DNA from: Oscillospiraceae bacterium
GTDB taxonomy: Bacteria; Bacillota; Clostridia; Oscillospirales; Oscillospiraceae
Length of the DNA: 11,070 bases
Direction of reading: 5' to 3'
Assembly: GCA_016296045.1 (NCBI GenBank)
Contig: JAEDKB010000038.1
Span: 1 to 11,070 of the forward strand
Positions 5,908-11,070 of the stretch are shown one piece after another (the first letter of the stretch is position 1; each line of letters opens with the position of its first letter). The notes below the pieces were generated by a model that saw only the letters and a program-made list of their open reading frames with translations, had not been told where the DNA came from and searched no databases. Both the position numbers and the translations under genes were made by a program.

Positions 5908-7737
5908 TCAATGCACTTCGCGCATGCCTCGCAGGGCGTTGAGGATCGCAAGAACCGCAACACCGACATCGGCAAAAATCGCAAGCCACATCGGCGCATA
6001 TCCCAGCGCACCGAGAATCAGGCACACGGCTTTCACGCTGAGTGCAAAAGCGATATTCTGTCGCGCAATCGCACACGTCCTCTTTGCAATCCGGAACAGC
6101 ATCGGTAGCTTTGAAATGTCGTCATTCAGCAATACCGCATCGGCAGCCTCCACTGCCGCATCCGATCCGACACCGCCCATCGCAATTCCAACATCGGCTG
6201 CTGTCAGAACAGGCGCATCATTTACCCCGTCACCAACAAATGCAACCGTTTCGTTTTTCTTTTTCGGCAGGGTTTCAAAAATTGCAACCTTGTCCTGCGG
6301 CAGAAGCTGCGCCCGATATTCTTTTACGCCGCAGATTTTTGCATAATGCGCTGCGGAGCGTTCATTGTCACCCGTCAGCATCATCGTCTTTTTCACGCCG
6401 AAAGCGTGCAGCGCGTTGATCGTTTCGCGGACATTCTTCCTCGCCGTATCAGCAACCGTGATTGCGCCGAGGTATACACCGTCCACGGCAATATAGACCG
6501 TTGTTCCGACCTCCGAAATCTCCGGAAAATGAATGCCCAGAGACTCCAGCAGTCTTGCATTTCCCACCGCCGCGTGTTTACCATCGACGACCGCCGTAAT
6601 ACCGTTTCCCGGAATCTCACGGATGTTTTCCGCTTCCTCCGATACCTTCGGATAAGCCTGACGAATCGCCTGCGCTACCGGATGGTTGGAGTACTTTTCA
6701 CATTGTGCGGCAATTCGCAGAAGTTCTTCCTCTTTGCCTGCGGCGCAGTATATCGCCTGCACGGAAAATTTTCCCTCTGTCAGCGTTCCTGTCTTATCAA
6801 AGACGACGGTAGAAGTTTTGGCAAGCTGTTCCAGCGCTACGCCGCCCTTGACCACAATGCCGAGCCTTGCCGCCGCACCCATGCCGGAGAAAAAGCTCAG
6901 CGGCACTGAGATCACCAATGCACACGGACACGAAATTACTAGGAACGTCAGTGCTCTGCTCAGCCACTGCGTAAACGGCTGACCGAAAAAAATCGGAGGG
7001 ACTGCTGCCAGAAGCACCGCCGCGCCGATCACAGACGGCGTATAATACTTTGCAAACTTTGTAATCAACCGCTCTGCGGAAGCTTTCTTTTCCGCCGCCG
7101 TCTCAACCAAAGTCAAAATTCTGGCAACGGTAGAATGCTCATAGGCGCTTTCGGCGCGGATTTTCAGAACACCGCTTAAATTTACGCTTCCGGAAACGAC
7201 CGGACTGCCGCTACAAACATCCACCGGCACGGCTTCACCGGTAATTTTTGAGGTATCCAGCGCACTTTCTCCCTCAACGATGACGCCATCCACCGCGATT
7301 CTCTCACCCGGACGCACCAGAAGAATGTCGCCAACGCGCACCTCCTCCGGTTCAACCTCGACTTCTTCTCCGTTCTTTACCACAACCGCACAGTCAGGGC
7401 GCAGATCCATCAGGCTCGAAATGGAACGTCTGGAGCGTTCAACGGCAAGCATTTCAAACAGCTCTCCGACCTGGAAAAACAACATGACTGCCGCCGCTTC
7501 TTTCCAGTCTTTCATTGCAAGCGCACAGCAGGTTGCAAGTGCCATCAGGAATTTTTCATCAAAAATCTGCCCGCGCAGAATGTTTCGGATTGCAGACCAT
7601 AATATGTCATACCCCGCGATCAGCCATGCCGCAACCATCAGTCCGGCTTGCCACCATTCGGGAAGAAACAGTCCGACCGCAAACAGTACGATTCCAATGC
7701 CTATGCGTAAAAGCAGGCGTTTTTGCCGTCTCGTCAT
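5908..7737 (-). CDS. P1B-type Zn2+/Cd2+/Pb2+ efflux ATPase lacking its own HMA domain
   Basis: A 609-aa inner-membrane heavy-metal ATPase (ZntA/CadA type) that exports divalent soft metals at the cost of ATP. Motifs in order: actuator-domain TGE at 166-168, membrane metal site CPC at 270-272, phosphorylation site DKTGTLT from Asp314, nucleotide-domain HP at 352-353, hinge GDGVNDAP at 502-509, a lysine in the penultimate membrane segment (SVKAV, about 569) and Asp590 in FADVGVAVL, equivalent to the ZntA aspartate that marks Zn/Cd/Pb transporters rather than Cu ones. Hydrophobic segments lie near 9-45, 62-95, 235-250, 262-285 and 560-600. There is no N-terminal CxxC metal-binding domain; the preceding gene supplies one as a separate protein. 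The start ATG overlaps that gene's stop (ATGA, 7734-7737). A terminator follows. Confidence 0.95.
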   Translation of the reverse strand: MTRRQKRLLLRIGIGIVLFAVGLFLPEWWQAGLMVAAWLIAGYDILWSAIRNILRGQIFDEKFLMALATCCALAMKDWKEAAAVMLFFQVGELFEMLAVERSRRSISSLMDLRPDCAVVVKNGEEVEVEPEEVRVGDILLVRPGERIAVDGVIVEGESALDTSKITGEAVPVDVCSGSPVVSGSVNLSGVLKIRAESAYEHSTVARILTLVETAAEKKASAERLITKFAKYYTPSVIGAAVLLAAVPPIFFGQPFTQWLSRALTFLVISCPCALVISVPLSFFSGMGAAARLGIVVKGGVALEQLAKTSTVVFDKTGTLTEGKFSVQAIYCAAGKEEELLRIAAQCEKYSNHPVAQAIRQAYPKVSEEAENIREIPGNGITAVVDGKHAAVGNARLLESLGIHFPEISEVGTTVYIAVDGVYLGAITVADTARKNVRETINALHAFGVKKTMMLTGDNERSAAHYAKICGVKEYRAQLLPQDKVAIFETLPKKKNETVAFVGDGVNDAPVLTAADVGIAMGGVGSDAAVEAADAVLLNDDISKLPMLFRIAKRTCAIARQNIAFALSVKAVCLILGALGYAPMWLAIFADVGVAVLAILNALRGMREVH

Positions 7738-7955
7738 GCAATGACCTCACAATCCGGTTCCACCTTGCGGATGATTTTTTGAATTGCCGCAAGCGCAGCC
7801 GTTTCGTCTGTGCCGTCTGCATAGTTGATTGTCATTTTCTGCATCAGAAAGCTGACAGTCGCACTTTCGACCTCCGGCAGTTTATTGATCGCATTCTCCA
7901 TTTTTGCCGCGCAGTTCGCGCAATCCAAATCCTTCAGTTTATACGTCTTTTTCAT
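7734..7955 (-). CDS. Free-standing heavy-metal-associated (HMA) domain protein
   Basis: A 73-aa cytosolic ferredoxin-like HMA protein. The metal-binding motif DCANC (Asp11, Cys12, Cys15) is followed by the usual beta-alpha-beta-beta-alpha-beta pattern (KMENAINKLPEVESATVSFLMQKMTINY). The Asp before the first Cys is typical of zinc-type HMA domains of ZntA/CadA rather than Cu domains. The ATG at 7953-7955 has a strong GAGGAG site 8 nt upstream; a longer frame reaching 8018 would overlap the arsR gene and is not needed. It sits 4 nt after arsR and overlaps the ATPase start by 4 nt, so it looks like the ATPase's N-terminal domain encoded as a separate polypeptide, possibly delivering metal to the pump or sensing it. 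Confidence 0.92.
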   Translation of the reverse strand: MKKTYKLKDLDCANCAAKMENAINKLPEVESATVSFLMQKMTINYADGTDETAALAAIQKIIRKVEPDCEVIA

Positions 7956-7959
7956 ATGA

Positions 7960-8271
7960 TTACTCCTCAATGTGTTCTTTTGCCATGCCGATGATTGTCT
8001 TAACATGATCGTCAGCAAGCATATAATACATCATTTTTCCCTCTCTTCGGCAGCGCACCAGCTTTGCCTGTTTTAAGGAGCGAAGCTGATGAGATACTGC
8101 GGAAATCGTCATTCCGAGTTCCTCACAGATATCCGAAACGCGAAGCTCCTCCTGAAACAGCGTGTATAGGATTCGAATTCTTGTAGAATCTCCAAACACC
8201 TTGAATAGCTCCGCCATTTCAAACAGTTCTTCTTCATCCAGATCGCACAGCGGCTCTCGACGTTCTTCCAT
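7960..8271 (-). CDS. ArsR/SmtB-family zinc-responsive repressor
   Basis: A 103-aa winged-helix dimeric repressor. The helix-turn-helix is about residues 43-72 (LRVSDICEELGMTISAVSHQLRSLKQAKLV), followed by the wing (RCRREGKMMYYML). The C-terminal helix carries Asp87, His89, His100 and Glu103. The D-x-H-(x10)-H-x2-E spacing (2, 11, 3) is that of the alpha-5 zinc site of SmtB and CzrA, so zinc (or Co) is the likely inducer. The alpha-3 position reads ELRVSD rather than the Cys-containing ELCVCD of CadC/ArsR, so no thiolate alpha-3 Cd/As site is present. It starts at ATG 8269-8271 with GGAGGAG upstream and heads the efflux operon. It should repress its own promoter (operator at 8295-8318) until zinc binds. 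Confidence 0.94.
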   Translation of the reverse strand: MEERREPLCDLDEEELFEMAELFKVFGDSTRIRILYTLFQEELRVSDICEELGMTISAVSHQLRSLKQAKLVRCRREGKMMYYMLADDHVKTIIGMAKEHIEE

Positions 8272-8294
8272 TTTCTCCTCCGGTAATTATTTAT

Positions 8295-8318
8295 TTGAAC
8301 ATTTGAACATTTGCTCAA
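8295..8318 (-). promoter_or_regulatory. Probable ArsR/SmtB operator
   Basis: On the minus strand TTGAGCA (8312-8318), AA, TGTTCAA (8303-8309) forms a palindrome with one mismatch, like the TGAnCA...TGnTCA operators of SmtB/CzrA-type repressors. A second TGTTCAA copy follows 8 nt further (8295-8301). The site lies at or just after the predicted transcription start, so a bound repressor would block the promoter. Confidence 0.75.
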
Positions 8319-8326
8319 CTGTTTGT

Positions 8327-8355
8327 ATTTTAGCACAGGATGATTCTTTTGTCAA
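8327..8355 (-). promoter_or_regulatory. Near-consensus promoter of the zinc efflux operon
   Basis: On the minus strand a perfect -35 TTGACA (8350-8355), a 17-nt spacer and -10 TAAAAT (8327-8332) with an extended TG (TGCTAAAAT). This is a very strong sigma-A type promoter, as expected for a gene set controlled by a repressor. The start is expected near 8320, beside the operator. Confidence 0.88.
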
Positions 8356-8476
8356 CACTCTTTTTACAATTATTTTTTTAATATGACATTTTGTATTCTT
8401 CTCATACCGTCGCGCACACAGATTGCTTTTCTTGTTTCGCATTCCCTCTGTCTTTTCAAAGTCCGCTTCCATGATG

Positions 8477-8519
8477 TTGAGTTTTGCCGCTTTTTGTGGT
8501 ATGATAAAAATGAGGTGAT
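8477..8519 (+). promoter_or_regulatory. dusB promoter and ribosome binding site
   Basis: Plus strand: -35 TTGAGT (8477-8482), a 17-nt spacer, extended -10 TGGTATGAT with hexamer TATGAT (8500-8505), then the ribosome site GAGGTGAT (8512-8519) 5 nt before the ATG at 8525. The predicted start is around 8511-8513, which leaves a very short leader. The pyrimidine-rich DNA between this and the divergent zinc promoter (about 8356-8476) shows no further element. Confidence 0.72.
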
Positions 8520-8524
8520 ATGCC

Positions 8525-9490
8525 ATGCAGTTTCTCGGACACACGATTTCCGCTCCGATCGTTCTTGCCCCGATGGCCGGTGTGACGGACTATGCTTTCC
8601 GCAGCGTCTGCGCACAGTTCGGTGCCGCAGTTACGATTACGGAAATGGTTTCCTCGCGTGCGCTGGTTTATCAGGATAAAAAGAGCAAATCACTCCTTCG
8701 GAAAAACGAAGGCTCTCTCTGCGGAGCGCAAATTTTTGGAAACGATCCGGAAATCATGGCGCAGGCCGCCGTCCTTGCTTTGGAGCACAGCGGATGTGAT
8801 TTTATCGATATCAATATGGGCTGTCCGATGCCCAAAATTGCCAATAACGGAGACGGCAGCGCACTCATGAAGGATCCTCCGCTTGCCGGAAGAATCATTC
8901 GTGCCGTCGCAGACGCTGTTTCCGTTCCGGTGACCGTAAAAACACGGCTTGGCTGGGACAAGGGCAGCATCAACGTATGCGAGCTTGCCCGTGTTGCGGA
9001 GGAAAACGGTGCCGCTGCCATTGCCGTACATGGCCGTACAAAATCCATGCTCTATTCCGGAAACGCAGACTGGGATGCAATCAAAAAAGTCACCCTTTCC
9101 GTCTCCATTCCCGTAATTGCAAACGGCGATATTTTTTCTCCGGAGGATGCTCTTCGATGTCAGATGCATAGCGGTGCTTCCCTATTTATGCTCGGACGTG
9201 CAAGCTTTGGCGACCCGTGGATCTTCGCACAGATCCGTGCGGCGCTCAACGGTGAGGAAATTCCGGAGCGTCCGCCGCTTGCTGAACGAATGGACATTGC
9301 GCTGAAACAATTCAACCTTGCCTGCGAGGACAAGGGAGAACACATTGCTTGTCTGGAGGCGCGGAAGCATTTTGCATGGTACCTGCGCGGCGTATCGCAC
9401 AGTGCATTTTATAAAGAACAGATATCCCGACTCTCCACTGCCGAGGAGGTCACTGCGGTTGCAAAAGCAATCAAGCGCGATTTGAGGTGA
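8525..9490 (+). CDS. dusB: tRNA-dihydrouridine synthase (DusB type)
   Basis: A 321-aa FMN-dependent enzyme that reduces uridines in tRNA to dihydrouridine using NADPH. It has an N-terminal TIM barrel (to about residue 240) and a C-terminal helical tRNA-binding domain. Motifs: APMAGVTD at 15-22 (FMN binding), GAQIFGNDPE at 67-76, NMGCP at 97-101 with the catalytic Cys100, KTRLGWD at 139-145, VHGRT at 168-172, IANGDI at 198-203 and GRASFGDPWIF at 224-234 (phosphate binding). Length and the GDPW motif fit the bacterial DusB group common in Firmicutes. It is the first gene of a plus-strand unit and overlaps the following sigma factor gene by 4 nt (GTGA). Which tRNA positions it modifies cannot be judged from sequence. 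Confidence 0.95.
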   Translation: MQFLGHTISAPIVLAPMAGVTDYAFRSVCAQFGAAVTITEMVSSRALVYQDKKSKSLLRKNEGSLCGAQIFGNDPEIMAQAAVLALEHSGCDFIDINMGCPMPKIANNGDGSALMKDPPLAGRIIRAVADAVSVPVTVKTRLGWDKGSINVCELARVAEENGAAAIAVHGRTKSMLYSGNADWDAIKKVTLSVSIPVIANGDIFSPEDALRCQMHSGASLFMLGRASFGDPWIFAQIRAALNGEEIPERPPLAERMDIALKQFNLACEDKGEHIACLEARKHFAWYLRGVSHSAFYKEQISRLSTAEEVTAVAKAIKRDLR

Positions 9491-10116
9491 GGAAGATCAA
9501 AGAACATATTTGGGTAAAAAAAGCGGCGTCGGGTGACGCGGATGCCTTTGAACAGCTTGTTTTGACATACCAAACACCGATCTATAATCTTTGTTTCCGA
9601 ATGGTCGGCAACGCGGAGGACGCCGCCGATTTAACGCAGGAGTCGTTTTTGAAAGCATGGAATCATCTTCACAGCTTTCATTATGAAGCAGCCTTTTCCA
9701 CATGGCTTTATCGTCTGGCCTCCAACACCTGTTTGGATTTCCTGCGCAGTATGAAGCGTCATCCGCAGATATCCCTGACCGTTGAGGACAACGACGGAGA
9801 AGAAGCGACATTGGATATTCCGGATTTATCTCCGTCACCGGAAGAAGCCTTGCTCTGCGCGGAGGAAAAAGCCCTTTTGGCGCAGGCAATGCAGGAGCTT
9901 GAGCCGGAGCAGCGCCAGATTTTGACGCTTCGCGTTGTAAACGAGATGAGCTATGCCGATATCGCCGATGTGCTCCGTATCCGAGAGGGTACGGTCAAAT
10001 CGCGCCTGTCGAGAGCGCGGGATGCTCTGCGAAAAAAGCTTCTCATCATCGGGAACAAACCGTTTTCTTCTTCGTCTAATCATCAGAAAGGAGGCTGTAA
10101 GGTTGAGCTGTTATGA
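9487..10116 (+). CDS. ECF-type RNA polymerase sigma factor
   Basis: A 209-aa sigma-70 family protein with only regions 2 and 4. Region 2 (about 23-90) contains YNLCFRMVGNAEDAADLTQESFLKAW (-10 recognition, core binding) and STWLYRLASNTCLDFLR. An acidic linker (100-120, DNDGEEATLDIPDLSPSPEE) leads to region 4 (about 125-183) with LEPEQRQILTLRVVNEMSYADIADVL and the helix-turn-helix REGTVKSRLSRARDALRKKL. The start used is GTG 9487-9489, overlapping the dusB stop. The GAGG that could serve as ribosome site abuts the GTG, so re-initiation after dusB, or a rare ATT start at 9508-9510 behind GAGGAAG, are alternatives. The next gene is its putative anti-sigma factor, overlapping by 14 nt. The tail after residue 190 (SSSSNHQKGGCKVELL) is low-complexity and partly reflects the downstream ribosome site. 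The stimulus is unknown. Confidence 0.93.
   Translation: MRKIKEHIWVKKAASGDADAFEQLVLTYQTPIYNLCFRMVGNAEDAADLTQESFLKAWNHLHSFHYEAAFSTWLYRLASNTCLDFLRSMKRHPQISLTVEDNDGEEATLDIPDLSPSPEEALLCAEEKALLAQAMQELEPEQRQILTLRVVNEMSYADIADVLRIREGTVKSRLSRARDALRKKLLIIGNKPFSSSSNHQKGGCKVELL
10087..10105 (+). promoter_or_regulatory. Ribosome binding site and TTG start of the anti-sigma gene
   Basis: AAAGGAGG (10087-10094), near-perfect complementarity to the 16S 3' end, is followed 8 nt later by TTG (10103-10105), which opens the long frame running to the window end. The site lies inside the last codons of the sigma gene. The next in-frame ATG (10130) lacks such a site and would lose Cys3 and Tyr4. Confidence 0.8.
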
Positions 10117-11070
10117 ATATCTTTCGCTTATGAGCGGACATATCGATCAAATGAATACCGTTCAGGAAGAGCAAGCTCTGCAAGCGCATTTGGCCTCCTG
10201 CCCAAAATGCCGCAGAATTCTGGCACAAATGGAACAAAATGACAAGCTGCTGAACCGTTCTGCTGTGCAGCCGCCTGCTGATCTAACCGATCGTATTATG
10301 AAGAAAGTTCGCAGACGCACAAAAAAATCCCGTGTCAATAAGCCTGCGATCGTCTCTGCCATTGTTTCCGGCTTGACCGTTGCCGCGGTTATGTCGCTTG
10401 TTTTCTTTGGAAAAACAATCCTTCTTCCTGCAAATTCTTCAGATGAAAGCCCTAACGAATATCTTACGGCTGCATTTGATACCGAGGCAGCTTATGCAGA
10501 TCAAGCTGACATGGAAGAAACCGACGCTGCATATGACGCTCCCTCTGAAAGCATAGCGGAGATCATCATTGACCAGGAGCTTTCCGTTTCCGGAACCGGA
10601 GGAAGCGTTACGCAAACAACCGCAGCGCCGGAAGAAGATACCGCGATCTACGGCTTGCCGCCTGTCTATGCCGAAGAAGAAATTACCGAAGACACAGAAC
10701 TGAACAATTCTCCTCCGAAACGCGGTATTCATTCCGCAGAGACGCTCAGTATTTCCTCCCCTGTTCTGATTATCTGGAATGCCGATTCGGAAATGATTTC
10801 CCTGCTTTCTGAATATGAGCCTGAAGAAAACGACGGCACGCTGTTTGCAGATATTGCGTCCGAATTTCCCGCCGCGCTGATTTCCCGTCTATCGTCTGTT
10901 TTGCCGCTTTCAGACTCCGATGAAGATATTATGGCGGAGGCCGCTCATTGGAATGTTGACGTCTACCACGTTCCCTATGACGTGATGAACTCTTTGTTTT
11001 ATGATTGCGTCGGTCAATATGAAGTCAATGCATATTATCCTCCGGATGTTCTGAATCCGGACGATTGCGT
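10103..11070 (+). CDS. Membrane-anchored zinc-finger anti-sigma factor, partial (runs off right edge)
   Basis: An open frame of 322 codons with no stop before the window ends. Residues 1-45 form a zinc-finger anti-sigma (ZAS) domain: SCYEYLSLMSGHID, then His29-x3-Cys33-x2-Cys36 in HLASCPKC. A basic stretch (KKVRRRTKKSR, 67-77) precedes one membrane segment at about 81-103 (PAIVSAIVSGLTVAAVMSLV), giving an N-in topology. The outside part begins with a long acidic, Ser/Thr/Ala-rich linker (about 110-220). A more ordered region follows (SISSPVLIIWNADSEMISLL and, near the end, DVYHVPYDVMNSLFYDC); I do not recognise this domain. Overlap with the sigma gene by 14 nt and adjacency indicate a cognate pair: the cytoplasmic finger would hold the sigma factor and the outer part would sense or be cleaved. 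The pairing and the signal are inferred. Confidence 0.88.
   Translation, partial: MSCYEYLSLMSGHIDQMNTVQEEQALQAHLASCPKCRRILAQMEQNDKLLNRSAVQPPADLTDRIMKKVRRRTKKSRVNKPAIVSAIVSGLTVAAVMSLVFFGKTILLPANSSDESPNEYLTAAFDTEAAYADQADMEETDAAYDAPSESIAEIIIDQELSVSGTGGSVTQTTAAPEEDTAIYGLPPVYAEEEITEDTELNNSPPKRGIHSAETLSISSPVLIIWNADSEMISLLSEYEPEENDGTLFADIASEFPAALISRLSSVLPLSDSDEDIMAEAAHWNVDVYHVPYDVMNSLFYDCVGQYEVNAYYPPDVLNPDDC

Noticed and set aside
5732..6076. 114-codon minus-strand frame overlapping the end of the ATPase gene
   Set aside because: It is out of frame with the conserved ATPase, crosses its terminator and contains no family motif.
7956..8018. Upstream start at 8018 for the HMA protein
   Set aside because: It would overlap the arsR gene; the ATG at 7953-7955 has a strong GAGGAG site and gives the normal HMA N-terminus.

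Overview
The window looks like chromosomal DNA of a Gram-positive anaerobe in the Clostridia, probably Oscillospirales/Ruminococcaceae-like. The reasons are strong GGAGG-type ribosome sites, frequent GTG/TTG starts, tightly overlapping genes, consensus sigma-A promoters with extended -10 elements, and the Firmicutes gene order dxs-tlyA-(nadK)-argR-recN. The genus assignment is inference; no rRNA or tRNA gene is present to confirm it.

Left half, minus strand (5491 down to 1): a sigma-A type promoter starts a roughly 615-nt transcript with no credible ORF (about 5457-4843). It is followed by a TTG-started, 201-aa basic membrane protein, then dxs, tlyA, nadK, argR and the beginning of recN. All junctions are overlaps or gaps of 13 nt or less. 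The size of the non-coding RNA, its complementary ends, and its position immediately upstream of an OapA-like (DUF21/CorB-like) membrane protein and dxs identify it as an OLE (ornate large extremophilic) RNA with its partner OapA. This is the most remarkable content of the window. The operon combines isoprenoid precursor synthesis (dxs), rRNA methylation (tlyA), NADP synthesis (nadK), arginine repression (argR) and DNA repair (recN).

Middle (5458-5907): a gene-free stretch of about 450 nt. It holds, in minus-strand transcription order, the terminator of the zinc operon, an unusual compound inverted-repeat element ending in a T-run (three nested or interlocked arm pairs that could form a pseudoknot or a terminator/anti-terminator pair), AT-rich DNA, and the OLE promoter. 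The xseA-xseB-ispA genes that normally precede dxs in Bacillus are not next to it here.

5908-8355, minus strand: a self-contained zinc (Zn/Cd/Pb) efflux operon. It comprises an SmtB/CzrA-type ArsR repressor with a complete alpha-5 metal site, a free-standing 73-aa HMA metallochaperone-like protein, and a P1B-type ATPase without its own HMA domain. A near-consensus promoter with an overlapping palindromic operator precedes it.

Right end, plus strand (8477-11070): a divergent promoter drives dusB (tRNA dihydrouridine synthase), a GTG-started ECF-type sigma factor and a TTG-started membrane anti-sigma factor with a zinc-finger N-terminus and a long acidic extracytoplasmic part. The anti-sigma gene runs off the window. 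All three genes overlap by a few bases, which suggests translational coupling.
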